The position numbers and the translations under genes are program-made. Below the pieces are notes generated by a model that searched no databases, had not been told where the DNA came from, and was given only the letters and a program-made list of their open reading frames with translations. Source: Panagrolaimus kolymaensis (lineage: Eukaryota > Nematoda > Chromadorea > Rhabditida > Panagrolaimidae). Taken from it: a stretch of DNA of 64,000 nt. The DNA lies in assembly GCA_028622995.1 (NCBI GenBank), contig JAJQJQ010000056.1, positions 992,001 through 1,056,000 on the forward strand, read 5' to 3'. Numbering within the stretch: position 1 is the first letter of the stretch; each line of letters starts with the position of its first letter. Below, in pieces: positions 14,431 through 27,189 of the stretch.

Positions 14431-16106
14431 AACAAAAAATATTAGTATTTTCTAAAAGAAAATTTTTTTTAATAGTTTGCTTTTATATTCTTTGAGATAT
14501 ATCTTTTTGGGAAGAGGAAATGGACTGAGGTTTTTTTTAGTCTATGTTGTTTCTCCATTGCACTGCTGCTTTTACATGACTTTTTTTTAAATAGAAAATC
14601 ACTTTCCTTTACTTTTTTGCTCAGCTAAAATTTTATTATTTAAAGTTAAAGGGTGTTTTGCGTATACTCTTTTTCTCATTGTTCGTTAAATTAATTTGAA
14701 TTCAATCGCTTGGTGATTTATTTTATTACCAAAAAATTTTAAATTTTTATTACCTCAAAAAATTTGAGAAAACGTGAATCAACTTTTAATTATTATATTT
14801 TCTATCGCTTTTTTGCTAATTTTTTTTCTTTTGACAAATTGTTGCTGCAAATACAAATGATTGATTTTAATCCAAAAAGTCAAACAGCATGACATCATTC
14901 AAAGATAAATATTTGCAACATTCAACTAACTAACTGATATATTTTCTTTCTTTTTTTGCTCATGATTCAAAAACAAACCTTTTTGTTTCTATCAATTTTT
15001 TTGTAAATCAAAAATTAGTTAATGTTTATTTTTTTTTTATCCCGATGAAAGAGAAATATTTGTTTTTTTATTGCCCTCTTCTTCTGATTATTATTTTTCT
15101 TTTCTTTTTTTCCTTGAATCAATTTTTTTTAAAACTCCCAATTACGGGCTAAATTTTATATTTTGTTTTGTTTTTTTATTTGTTGTTGCTGATGCCTCTT
15201 TTTTGTTGCATATTTTTTTATTATTATATGTGCCTTACAAATCACGATCATGTTGTTTTATTGTTTTCGATCGCGCGTCTCCTCTTTCATGGATGACAGA
15301 GAAGAAAAAAATATATAAAAATGTAATGTTTTTTTAAAAGGGGCACAAGAGCTGATGCCACTTTTTAAGAAAATATACCAGTGATTTTTTAATCGTTCTT
15401 TTTTTTTGTTTGTTGAGAACTTTAAGTTTTTCTTGACATTTTTTTGAGAAAGTTATAGAGCAATTTTTATTATACAAATTTTTAATCGTTTTTTAAATAA
15501 ATAAAAATTTTAAATGGATTTGAATAAAAGCAAAAAAAACTACGAAAAAAAGCATTTTGTTTTTTAAGAACATTGACACAAGCAATTAAAATTTTTCTTC
15601 GAAAAAAAATAAAAAAATTCATCGGTGAAGCATCATTGAATCTAAGGGAGTGAGTCAAAGCTTCAAGGTCATCGGAAATAATTATAGCTCTCACAAAAAG
15701 TGTGTTTAGTGTGTAAAAATGGAGAAAAATGAGGATATTGAAGTTTGAGGTTATGAGGGGCAGCCAAAAAAAATCATGACAACCCGACGGCAACAATAAC
15801 GACAATGCATTGAGCAAAAAAGGTTGCAGCGAGCGGCGATAGTTACAATTGTACCAGGTCGCCAAAAAAAATAAAAGCGTCGTCGCTATACAACAACGAT
15901 GAGGCTTTGATTGCTGAATCGGCGACAATTTAAAAAAGAAAAGAAGAGTAAAGACGAATTTCATATTATTATTAATATTGCCTGTAGGAAGGAAAAGAAA
16001 ATAAGGTAAATTTGCTCTTATTTCTCATATTTATTTGGGGCAAGTCCTTGTTTCTTTATATTTGAAGACGATATTATATTATGATGATTTTTAAATAAAA
16101 AAAGAA
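14431..16106. other. Intergenic, between S6 kinase and ZP-domain gene
   Basis: AT-rich 3' UTR and spacer without a supported gene. A patch at about 15750-15900 has more balanced composition and lies upstream of the ZP gene, where it could be promoter. Confidence 0.6.
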
Positions 16107-18289
16107 ATGATATTATTGTTTTTTACTTTTATTGTTATTGGTTTTGTGAATGGATATCAAAATGGCTTTATTGGGGTTAATCAAAGGCAACCAACAATTC
16201 TTGGTAATTAAACTAATTATAAAGCTTAATCCATTAAATAAGTGTTTGCAGGTGTCAGCGCAATGTGTGGCCTCAATGGAATTACAGTATCAATAGAATT
16301 TGATCAACCATTTACCGGTAAAATATATTCGCTTAATTATGAAAATGTTCATGAATGCATTTATTATAATGCGCAAGAAATGAAAAATGTTCTTTTCACA
16401 ATTCCATTACATCGATGTGGCACTCGTGTTACTCGAAATACCCGGGAAGTAAGTTCTTTTTTTATCAGTTGTTTTATTTTTCTTCTTATTTTTTTTATTG
16501 TTTTTGTCTGCTTTTTTAGATTATTGATACAGTTGAAAATCGAGTATATGTGCAAATGGAAAAATTTACTCAAACTTCTTTGGATAGACAGTATTCTTTC
16601 CTTTGCGAATTAGTGCATTCTAGAGCACTTTTGGGGATTAACGGAGCAAATAATGCAGCAGCGGCAATAACAAATGATATTCGAAGGCATCCAGGAAGGA
16701 CTCAAATTGGGAATAATTTACCGGTAATGTCAGAGCCACAAGGAAATCCCATTCAACCTGTGCCAATTTATCATAATTCTTTCCCGTTATTTCCTCCGCA
16801 AACTCAACCCCAATCTCAATCTGGATATGCTGTAAGCCCCCAACAAGGTTTCATGTCGATACCAGTGCCGCCCATGCCTCAACCTTTACCTCAGCCACCG
16901 CCAATGACTTCAGCTTCTTTCAATTCCATTCCATATCAAAAACAGCAATATATTGTTCCAACAAATGTAGTAATAAATTTACACCGTTTTTATTTTTTGT
17001 AATTAAGAAAAACTTTTAGAACTATCCAAATAATGAAAAGTCATGGAATAGTCAATCAAATTCTATTGTTCCAGTTGTTGTTCCTCCTCATTCACCTTAT
17101 ATTGAGTCTAATGCTGGAGGAAAAACAGGAGAGGAAAGAAAAACTACGCAACAACAACAATCATTCTCACCGCAGCAGCCACTTCAAAATTCTTCTTCAT
17201 CTTCAAAATATTACATCACTGAAAATGTTGTATCACCTATTATTCCAGAAAATCCACCACAACAAAACACAAATTCAATTACTACAAATTCTGCTGCGAC
17301 GACGACTACTGAGAATAATAAAATAAATGAAAGAAATTTTCTGCAAAAATTACCCATTCAGTAAATAACAAAATACAAATTTATGATTTTCTAAGAATAA
17401 AATTAATTTTGTTTCCAATTTTTGTAGGTCATCCTCTGCAGAACCCGTGAGAATTTATGCTACACAACAAATAAATAAATCTGAAGAAGCATTGGGAAAT
17501 ATTTATTTAGAAATTCAAGATGGAGATGGACCTAGGGCAAATACAGTAAATAAACCTGTAAAAATTGGTGATAAAATTACTTTGGTTATTAAAAGTGATG
17601 ATGTTCCTAAAGGTAAAAAAATATAATTTTTTTAAAGCAGAAAAAATGAAAGCAAAAACTTTAGATGAAAAACAATACAATTTATTTGTTCATTCATGTT
17701 ATGCTTCTGATGGCCCAGGCACGACGAGAATTGAACTCATCGATAAATCAGGGTTTGTTCCAAACTTTCTGGAAATAAAAAAATCTTATTTATAAAATTT
17801 TTCAGTTGCGCAGCGAGCTCCCAAATTCTTGGAAATATGCAACGTGAAAGAGATTCAAAAACTATCATTTATTTCTTCAAGCTTACAGCTTTCAAATTCC
17901 CTGGCCCAGATGATGTTTATTTTTCATGTTTGGTTGATGTTTCACCAAATTATAATTTTCCTGAATTATGCAACAAGAATTCTTCAACAAAAAAACGAGC
18001 TATGTCCAAACGCGAACTAATTACTGCTAACGTTGATAGTATTCCATTGTTTAATGACATCAAAGTCAATCTCAAAAATAATGAAGAAATTGATCATCGT
18101 GAAAAAGAAGGAAATTTACCTTTAAACAACATTCAAGAATCCTCAAAAAATCATTTTTGTTTATCTCTTTTTAGCACAGTCTTTCTTTTTTCTGTCATCG
18201 TGGCACTTACTCTCGGTTTTGTATTCTTTTTCGTAACAACTTTAATATTGTTTTTGAAATTAAGAAAGCAGCAAAAACTAACAAAGTAA
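16107..18289 (+). CDS. ZP-domain (cuticlin-like) membrane protein
   Basis: Extracellular zona-pellucida-domain protein of the cuticlin-like family, which polymerise in cuticle or apical matrix. Exons: 16107-16203, 16252-16448, 16520-16966, 17020-17360, 17428-17612, 17641-17752, 17806-18289; 620 residues. A signal peptide (1-16) precedes the ZP-N half, which starts at C38 (CGLNGITVSIEF) and has HRCGTRV and QYSFLCEL. A Pro/Gln/Asn/Ser-rich linker of over 200 residues separates it from the ZP-C half, which includes LFVHSCYASDGPG, ELIDKSGC and a YFFKLTAFKFPG segment. KKRAMSKR is a likely furin-type cleavage site, and a transmembrane helix near residues 582-609 ends the protein. The intron at 17613-17640 is only 25-28 nt, because the alternative reading meets a stop. 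The exact cutl orthologue is not assignable by eye. Confidence 0.85.
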
Positions 18290-18962
18290 TAATTAAAAAA
18301 GATTTTTTCTTTTTCGGTGTTTGTATGTTCTTTTAGTGGCTTTTAAAAACTTCAAGATCTCTCTCCTCCACAATCATTTTATTTTAATAATCATAATAAT
18401 ATCTGATTTTAGTTATTAAAGTTAATAATAAAAAAATGAAATTAATATTTTATATATAGATTTTGATATCAGTCATGCATCAAGCAACCACCGGATAAAA
18501 AGTAAGAAGAAAACACAGGATAAAACTAATTTGAACGAACCAGTAAAAAGTAAAAAAGCAAAAAGAAAAGAAAAAAAGAAAGCTTAAAAAACAGTTTAAT
18601 ATCATCTAAAATTAATTAATTAATAAAATGACTAAATTTATGGGACTAAAAATGACTAAAGTGGGTATTTAAAAAGGATTTGACACGTCTAAAATTAATA
18701 TTTTTTAAACCGGATTTTTTAAAAGAAGATTTAAAGATTTTTTTGAGGTACAGACTTACACAACTTTACAGAATTTCTAACTAACCGCTGGCCATAGAGA
18801 AAAGAAAAAGAAAAAAGTTACAAGTTAAATTTAGTAGATAGCTTGTCAATTTAGCTAACTAACATTATTTTTTAGATTACGAAGTAAGAAAAAATTTAAA
18901 AAAAGAAAAGAGAAAAAATGTGGAAAGTTTTTTATGTTTTTTTTATTTTGTCTAGAAAAAAC
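18290..18962. other. Convergent 3' spacer
   Basis: This lies between the 3' ends of the ZP gene (+) and the R3H gene (-). It is AT-rich and I see no gene in it. Confidence 0.6.
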
Positions 18963-20755
18963 CTAATTATTATTTGTAGCGTTTGAACCACCACCACCAC
19001 CACCGCCGCTGCTTGAACTCGGCATCATTGACATTGATGATGATGAAGATGCATCATATTGTTGTTGATAAGGAAATTGTGGAGGAGGAAGTGGATATTG
19101 TGGTTGCTGTTGTTGTTGATGTTGTGCCGGCACAACATTTGGTAACATTGTTGTTGTATACATAGGTAAATACATGGTATTGGGATATCCCCCACCTGGA
19201 TGATATGGAATACCATACGATGATGGATCATTTGATAGTGGCGGTGGTGAAGCATATGTCATTCCACATGATCCAACCATAGGCATAGGTGTACCATAAA
19301 CTATTCCAGGTGAATCAAGATTTGAAGTAACATAAGCTATATTTGGTGGAGGATTCATGGATAGTGATGAATATCCTCTTTCCATAGTTGCATATGGAAT
19401 ACCTCGTTGAGTCGCATAAGAAGGAATATATGTATTCGGTGGGGTTGCAGCACTATAATTCATTCCAATTCCCGGTGGTGCTTGTATTTGAGGATTAAGT
19501 TGAAGAGAATTAAATTGATTTGTAAGAGTCGAAACATCAGCTTGAGGAATAAGTTTAACATTATTATCTTGAATTACAGCATATCCAACAGGGAGCCCAG
19601 GGATAGTATGATATGTTACAGCTTGTGGATGTAAGGAAGTAAATTGTGCTGGATCATAAATTGGATAAAGGTAATGTGGCTGTTGTTCGGTAATTTCTTC
19701 GGAATTTGCTGTGTTCGTATTTCGTGGAGTCGTTTCACTTCCATCTTCACTTTTTTGATTCTCAGCTCCACTTCCTGGATATTCTTGAAAAGGGTAATCT
19801 TTGCAAGCAAATGGAGCACAAATAGGAGGGCCAGAATATGGAATTGGTTGATAATAAATGTTTCCACCAGCAATTGGGGGAATGGGTAATGGGGTTGGAG
19901 CATAAGCGACTTCATTCATCATTGGAGGCGCTTGAGTAAGGAACGCTGGATGTTCCATTTCCATGGAATTTCCTCGTCGAGTCAAATCAAGACTATTCGA
20001 TTGGGTATTTCGATATTGTCGTCTATTATTTCCCCGTGATGAAGGTGGAGCAGCATAACCTTCATCAAAACTTTGGGCGGATCGACGAGGATATTGGCTT
20101 CGCATCAAATGATCGGTGTAAACATTATCGACAATCAAAGATTTGAAATCAAATTCGGGGCTAAAACATTTTTTTATAAAATAATTTTTAATTTTTTTAA
20201 ACAAACATTCGACTTTGTGGTGTTTTAGTGCAAATTACGCAACTCGCTGAATTATCAATATTATGATCTAGACCAAAAAAAGCTGCAGCTCGATGGATTA
20301 GCATTCGATTATATGATGACATCTTTGGGAAACGTAATGCTCGTTTTTCGGTGTCTTGAATAAATGCTTTCATATCCCTCTCAAATAATAACATCATTTC
20401 ACGATCTTTTGGATTTTTATGTAAAGTATTTCTTATAAATTGAATAAGATTTACTCCTGTTTTATCCGTATACCCTAAAATCCAAAGGGATTAATGATGT
20501 CAAAAAGAAATAAATAAATAACAAACCTTGCGATTCTGTGGGAGAAAAAACCGGAGGTGGTCGACCAGTTGTAGCAGGACGTGGAGGCCCATCATCGCTA
20601 CATGTTGCATCACTGCGAGCCAACTGCTTTTTTCTGTTATTACCAGAATCCTACAACAAAAAATTAAATTTATAAAAGTACAAAATGATATAAAATAAAT
20701 AAATATATTTACATACCTCCGAAAGTTGGCGTTGGCCAAAACCGCTTGGCTTCAT
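18963..20755 (-). CDS. R3H-domain protein (R3HDM/encore-like)
   Basis: Likely cytoplasmic RNA-binding regulator of the R3HDM1/2-ARPP21-encore group. Exons: 20755-20717, 20650-20527, 20474-20207, 20160-18963; 542 residues. The R3H motif is in MSSYNRMLIHRAAAFFGLDH (about residues 106-125) with Arg111 and His115 at the RxxxH positions. It is followed by the family-typical step to SRIPEFDF and, further on, ARRS/QSFDEGYA-type sequence matching R3HDM proteins. The remainder is a low-complexity Pro/Tyr/Gln/Ser-rich region ending in poly-Ser, poly-Gly and Asn. The splice from exon 3 to 4 was chosen because it restores the conserved SRIPE. The gene starts 233 bp downstream of the UFC1 stop on the same strand, so the two may share an operon. 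Confidence 0.85.
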
Positions 20756-20988
20756 TTTGTCTAATATCTATGTACAAAATTTTAACAATCCATTCTATAA
20801 AAAAAGTATTGCATAAAAAAATTGGGACATAATAAAGATGCAATAAATATAAACAGGTTTTGGACCTGGTCATTTTAAAGAAAAGTAGTTAAAAGTTTTT
20901 TGATATAATAATTTCTTTGAAACTTTAAAAAATAACAATAAATTAAATTTATAAAAATTTGCAACAATCAATGGTAAAAAAAAGTTGT

Positions 20989-21531
20989 TCAAGCTTTGGG
21001 TTTTAGAACTCCACGTTCAATAAGGTCAGGAATTTCAACGGCAAGCCATGGACCCAATCCGAGGGAGAAAGCATGGGCGATACCAAATTTAGGAACATTT
21101 CTTGCCCAAAGAGGTTTAAAATGATCACTGAGACAAATTTTGCCACCTCGATACATTTTAGCTGTTTTTCCATCAAGTTCAGGTAAAGTAATTTCAGGAG
21201 CAGTTTTGGGATATGTAATAGGAATGTCAAATTCAACGTCGAATTCATATCTTTAAAAAATAGCTTAATTTGGATTAATAATTATAAATAAATGAAATTA
21301 TTACTTGATCATGTTGTGATAATGCCAACAAGTTCCAAACCATCGAGTTCCATCTTCGTTGGATTGTAATTTAAACCAATCAGATCCATTATTTTTATTA
21401 TTAGTTATAAATGCAATAATGGACTCGTATTCTTCTTTTAAACGAGCCATCCATAATTCACCATCTCGAGGACCAGCATTTGTTTTTAATAAAGGTATTT
21501 CTTTAAGTGACTTTTTAGCTGCTTCATCCAT
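20989..21531 (-). CDS. ufc-1: UFM1-conjugating enzyme UFC1
   Basis: E2 enzyme that takes UFM1 from UBA5 and passes it to UFL1 substrates (ufmylation, ER/ribosome homeostasis). Two exons: 21531-21305 and 21250-20989; 162 residues against about 167 in animals. The conserved blocks are [40 protein letters not shown] and [16 protein letters not shown]; the catalytic cysteine is Cys115 in [15 protein letters not shown]. The C-terminus ends at [13 protein letters not shown], slightly shorter than the human tail. An acceptor-like TTTTTTAG lies just before the ATG, consistent with trans-splicing. Its divergent neighbour CDK5RAP1 starts 676 bp away, and the R3H gene follows it closely. Confidence 0.96.
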
Positions 21532-22207
21532 TACTAAAAAATTAGAAAGTGAAGTTAGTTAACTAACATTCTTAAGGAATAGATATGGCATTAATGCAGC
21601 TCGGGTGGATACAAAACCGCCAACGGATAAACGCATCTAAGAGCATTAAATATATTTACGCAAACTACGTCATTTAAAAAAAGAAAACAATAAACATTCT
21701 AATATACGCCTCTCTTTCTTTTTTTGGCATTTAATTTGATATACGCATATAAACGTTAGTTATTTAGTTGATAAAAAAAAGAAAAGAAAAAACAACACAA
21801 ACATTTTTGTGCAGGAAGTCATTTGGATTGTTGGTGGTGGCTACAAACATAGAAAAAAATGAGTGTAAAATGAAGAGTGTGCAGTAGCATTATTCGTGTC
21901 AAGAATTTTTCATTGTTAATTAAAGCTTTTAAAAAAAATTATAATAAAAACTTTATCGCCTCATTGCTTATTTCTGTAATTCCTTTTCATTATCAATTTG
22001 TTTATTTATCCATATTTAGTTGACCTTAGGCTTTATAATAGCTGTGAAAAAGGTATGGCAAAATTGCAATAAAAGGGTTCTGCGGCTTACTCAATTACTA
22101 CAGCCTTCAGTCTCGCTAACAACAATTATTACTTCTCTTCCATTATTATTAGCCTTTTTGCGAGAAGGTTCATTTTCTTAAATATATAATTTCAATAATT
22201 AATAAAT
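21532..22207. other. Divergent promoter region, ufc-1 / CDK5RAP1
   Basis: 676 bp between two divergent starts. There is no open frame of interest, and it probably serves as a bidirectional promoter. Confidence 0.6.
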
Positions 22208-24088
22208 ATGTTTAAATATGGAATTAAAAGATTTAATTTATTAAGTAATATTCGATTAGCATCAACAAATATTTCAATTCAAAGTATGTTTTGCGATTTT
22301 TATTTCAAAAGTTAAAGCTATATTTTAGATGGACCTGGACTTGAACATTTTATTATGGAAGCACAAAAAACTCGACATCATCGAAAGCCTAAAATATTTC
22401 CATCGCCCATTGAAACGAGCACATATTTGAATACAGAAGACTTTAATGGAGATGAAAGAACAGGTTGGAGGTTCTACTAAAAGGCATATCTTACTTTTTA
22501 TTTTAGTATGTTTTCTTACTTATGGCTGCCAAATGAATGTTAATGATATGGAAATTGTTAGATCTGTATTATTTAAAAATGGCTATGTGGAAAGTTTTAA
22601 TGAGAAAACTGTTAGTTTTACAATTAAAAAAAGATATATAAAGGGTTATTATTCTTTTTAGGCTGATGTCGTTCTTTTGATGACTTGCTCCATTAGAGAA
22701 TCAGCAGAAGATAAAATTTGGAAAAAACTAAGTTGGCTTAAAAATAATTCAAAGAATTCCATTGTTGGTGTATTAGGATGTATGGCGGAGCGAATCCGTG
22801 AAGGAATAATAGAAAAATCAAAATTTGTTGATCTCGTTGCTGGACCCGATGCATATAGGGATTTACCAAGATTATTAGCTGCTACTCGATTTGGACAAAA
22901 TGCAATGAATGTCCAACTTTCATTGGAAGAAACTTATGCGGATATTCAACCAGTGAGAACAGATGCATCAACTAAATCAGCATATGTGTAAGTATTTGCA
23001 AATTTAGTATCCCTCTTTATATTTTCACTTTTAGTTCAATCATGCGTGGATGTGATAATATGTGCACATATTGTGTGGTTCCATTTACTAGAGGCAGAGA
23101 AAGAAGTCGGCCATTGGAATCCATCGTTAATGAGGTGAAACAACTTTCTGCTGAAGGATTCAAACAAATAATTCTTTTGGGACAAAATGTTAATAGTTAT
23201 CGTGATACTTCCCAAATCTCCGTATCAACTTCTTCTGCTTCTGAATCTTCAAGCGTGGATGGATTCAAAACTGTTTATAAACCAAAAAGTGGTGGAAGAA
23301 CTTTTGCAACTTTGTTAGAAAAAGTATCAGAAGTTGATCCAGAAATAAGGATACGATTTACATCTCCCCATCCTAAAGATTTTCCTTTGCCAGTTATAAA
23401 TTTGATTAAAGAGCGCCGAAATATTTGCAATCAACTTCATTTACCTGCTCAAAGTGGAGATAATCAAGTGTTAGATGCAATGGGAAGAGGATATTCAACA
23501 GAATTGTATTTGAATCTTGTTTCACAAATTCGTGAAATTATTCCAAATGTTAGTCTCACAAGTGATTTCATTGCTGGATTTTGTGGTGAAACGGAAGAAG
23601 CTCATCAAAAAACTGTTGATTTAATTCGTAAAGTTGGGTATTACTTTTGCTATGTGTATCCATATAGTATGAGAGGAAAAACTCGAGCTCATCACCGACT
23701 AACCGATGATGTCCCAGAAGAAGTAAAAAATGGTCGAGCAAATGAATTAGCTGCTGTTTTTCGTGAAGTTGCTTTAAACCATAATGAAAAGCTCATAGAC
23801 ACAAAGCAATTAGTTTTAATCGAAAAAGTATGCTTTTATAAAATTTTGTTGGTTTATTTATTTATCTGTCTGTTTTTTTAGCCTTCAAAACGATCCCCCG
23901 ATTTTATGGTTGGTAAAGCCGATGGCGGAGTGAAGGTTATTCTTCCAAATAATTCTATACCAAGCTCGAGTGATAATTCATTTTCCAAAATGGAAGCAGG
24001 CGATTATGTTGCTTCAAATATTATTTCTGCAACATCTCAAACATTAACTGGTGAACCACTTTATAGGACAACTTTAGCTTCATATTAG
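22208..24088 (+). CDS. CDK5RAP1: CDK5RAP1-type tRNA methylthiotransferase
   Basis: Radical-SAM methylthiotransferase of the MiaB/CDK5RAP1 family, which makes 2-methylthio-N6-isopentenyladenosine at A37, mainly of mitochondrial tRNAs. Exons: 22208-22283, 22329-22463, 22507-22610, 22662-22987, 23035-23827, 23882-24088; 546 residues. The MTTase N-domain carries its three cluster cysteines in TYGCQMN (about Cys77), MTCSIRE (Cys114) and LGCMAE (Cys145). The radical-SAM motif is CDNMCTYC (Cys220, 224 and 227). Downstream, [19 protein letters not shown] and [14 protein letters not shown] are family blocks, and the last exon encodes a TRAM-type domain. The basic, hydrophobic N-terminus could be a mitochondrial presequence. 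The Ser-rich insert near [12 protein letters not shown] is not part of the core. Confidence 0.95.
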
Positions 24089-24152
24089 TTTAGATTTATA
24101 TAAATTTTTAAGTTTATGTTATAAAATTTTATAAAAAATACATATTTATTTA

Positions 24153-26266
24153 TTATTCTCTACAACAATGATAATTCATATCTAAAGTTCTTTTACATTT
24201 TCCTTTTTGCGAATTGCATGTTTCTTTATCGTCTTCACCAGTACATGGAATAGGATTGCCATCAGATTTTTTAATTGGATGTTTGCATAATTTTTGTTGA
24301 TCTGGAATTGGACAACACGCAAATGACTCATCTAAAAGTTTAGTGCACGAATAATCAACGGGACATGTCTTTGGATCAGATAAATTGCATCTAAAAAATT
24401 TGCGTTATTGAAGCTCTAAACTTTTTTGCTTTTTTTTTACTTTTGTGGTTTATTTTCTGGTGTAGTTAATGGCATTTCACCTTGTGGACAAGTAAAGATA
24501 TCCACATCATAGCAGCAATAAAACGTTAAACCAATAGTTTTAGCTTTTTCTTTTTCTTCATTTCCAATTTCCAAGCAATGAGTTCCATTTGGGCATTTCT
24601 TATCTCCAGGAAAACATTTTTGAGGTCGTTGAGTTTTTTCGTTGACATATGATAAAACACATTTCTTTTCCGGTTTGCAACATAAATGCTTTAATGGTTG
24701 AGTTGGTCCTAAATCTGCTCGAATACAATAATAATTTGCTTTTGGACAATTTCCTTCAACGCCTGGAGAACAAACATGAGGATGATTGAAATCTTCTCGA
24801 AGGGATTTCATTCCGAATGGGCAATCCAATGGAGGAGTGCAACAAATGTGCTCCTGTAAAAAATAGTTTTGTTAGAAATTTTGTGAATGGTAAATTTACA
24901 TTATTGGATGCTGTTTGGCAAGTATATCCATCAGGACAAGAAGATTCAATATTTGGAACGCATCTTATAGCTTCACCTTTGCCCATACTTGTAAGCATAA
25001 TACTTTCAGGTGCAGGACAAGTTGGCAAAGTTTTACAACAAACTGCAGAGAATTTGGATTTTCTAATGCATTCAAAACCCAGCGGGCATCCATTGTTCGA
25101 TTTGATACTACACATTTGTGGTTGACCAGTAAAAGGATTAACATGAGATTCACTTCCATCCGGGCAATTACCAATACAATAATCTTCACATTGTTCCAAA
25201 GTTGCAAAATCATTTAGTTGATCTTCACATCCAGCGACATCAATTTTTTCACAATGTCCTTTTTTAAAATTAAATGTCCACCCAAGTTGTTTTTGATCTC
25301 CAGCATTTCGTCGACATGAATTTTTTGTATCAAATGTTGTACCACAAACAAATTCATTACTTGGGCAACAAGCTCGTCGATTATTTCTTTGAATGCAAGT
25401 ATAATTATTTGGGCAATCTTTATTTGTATGACATGTGGCTATTCTGCTTACTGCATATCGATCCGGCCATGGATCGCCTTTGAGGCAATAAACTAAAATA
25501 TATTACTTTGTTGCAAAGTAAATAGTTTGTAAAAAAACCCCACTTTGTTGTGCACAAAATTTCAAGCATTCTCCTTTAGTTTTAAAATTATTTTCATTTC
25601 CAGCACAACCTAAATATGCAAATGGACGACAAAGGTTTGCTCCTCCGTCATAGAAATATCGAGTTTCAGAAACTGTTCCACATACTTTTCCAGCGTCCAC
25701 TGACATCCCACAAATACGATCTTAAAGGTTTACAATCTTTGACTTTTTTATTCGGCTCAAAAATGTAAAATATACCTGCTTTTCTGCAACAAACAGAGCT
25801 CATGCCTTGTCCTATGCATTCATACCCTCCTGGACATGGAATTCTATCACCATCGCAATGCTTTAAATTTCCAGCAAAATCCATCAATGGCAAACCTTTT
25901 CCACATTTAGCTATAAAAAAACTTAGATTATGAAAGACAAAAGTATTGGTTTATTTATTATTACCTAAAACTCCGCAACCCATTATACAATCTTCTTTTG
26001 TTGCAAATCGATTTTGATTTCCTCCACAACCATTAAAAATAAATTCAATACATTCTCCAATTGAAACATCAAAATGATAACTCGTATGTGGGATTGCCAT
26101 TCCACATTGATATCCAGCATCTTTAGGAAGGCGACACAAAACTCCTGAAACCACATACATTTTTTAAGTCCTTTTAAAGGTTTTTCATAAATTTATTACC
26201 TCCAAGATTTGCTTCAACATGAAATATAAAAAAAGTCCAATAAATAATTATAGCAATTTTAATCAT
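24153..26266 (-). CDS. Secreted Kunitz plus lustrin-type Cys-rich protein
   Basis: Exons: 26266-26200, 26144-25965, 25910-25776, 25720-25544, 25492-24900, 24853-24441, 24390-24153; 600 residues. Residues 1-19 are a signal peptide. Kunitz-like domain 1 has cysteines at 26, 36, 54, 62, 75 and 79 with the core FNGCGGNQNRFATKEDC. A second (RICGMSV..YLGCAGNENNFKTKGEC) and a third, more divergent one (FVCGTTF..DVAGCEDQLNDFATLEQC) follow. Between and after them lie repeated lustrin-type modules of the form CPxGYxC...CC. The first two domains have Gly right after the second cysteine, where active inhibitors carry the P1 residue Lys/Arg, so protease inhibition is doubtful. There is no transmembrane segment. 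Role unknown; cuticle or extracellular matrix is a reasonable guess. The stop is 64 bp from the convergent CDK5RAP1 stop. Confidence 0.85.
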
Positions 26267-27189
26267 ATTTATAAAAAAAGTATTATAAATTAGAAAAATT
26301 AAGAGTAGTAACTTATATTTTAATGAGGAGACTATTTCTTCCTCTTTCTTTTGTCTCTCTTTCAGATATGTAAATAAACCTTTCAACCGATATCTCGTCA
26401 TAAGTGTAAGCCCGAATATGTACTACATGTTGTTACTGTTACTACTTGTTGCTTAAGAGGAGCTTTCGTAAAAAAAAAAGAAGTAACAATATTTGAAAAA
26501 CGGTGTTTATCTACCTCCAAATTAGTAAATTGTTTCAAGTAAAAATAGTGTTTTCAATCTTGATCTTTCAAAGAGACCAAAAAGTGTCAAATTGTGTTTT
26601 CTATTTATCAAAATTCATGATTGTTTGGATTTTTTATTTAATGATCTTACAAAAATGGATCAACCGATCACTTTTCATAAAAAAGATTTAGTTATAAAAC
26701 AAAATGAAAAGGAATAAATAAGAAGAAGATCCCACTTGAAAAATAGTAATATCGGACAAACAAACAAAAAAAACACACAAGGTCAGTTCAGCAAATAACC
26801 CACGGGGCAGACGACTACCACTGACAGCAGCAAATCTTTTCTTTTACTTCTTCTCCCATCGAGGTTGTGACACAAAAAAAAATGTCTTGGGTTTGCTCTT
26901 TCTCTCTGTTTTACATGCGCGAAACGAAGTGAATCATTTTCGATTTATCCCATATTTATTTATGATCAAAAAATTTTTATTCATTTTTTTATAAAGCTTC
27001 GATTTGATTTAAAATTTTTTTGCTGCTTATTTTTTTAAATATTTGTTGAAGCTGCTGCTTTTGCTGTTTTGCATATATATCTACGGGTCTCTCTCTTGAT
27101 TTTTTGCTTTATTTTGACTTTAAAAAAATTGTTTAAAATAACAAATAAAAAGAAGCATTCGATTTAAAAAATAAAAGCAGAGAAATGCA
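26267..27189. other. Divergent spacer, Kunitz gene / GalNAc-transferase
   Basis: AT-rich apart from a balanced patch at about 26780-26910 that may be promoter. I see no gene. Confidence 0.55.

Noticed and set aside
24817..25217. Plus-strand open frames over the Kunitz/lustrin gene
   Set aside because: Antisense of a long Cys-rich exon; the minus strand has the domains and splice sites.
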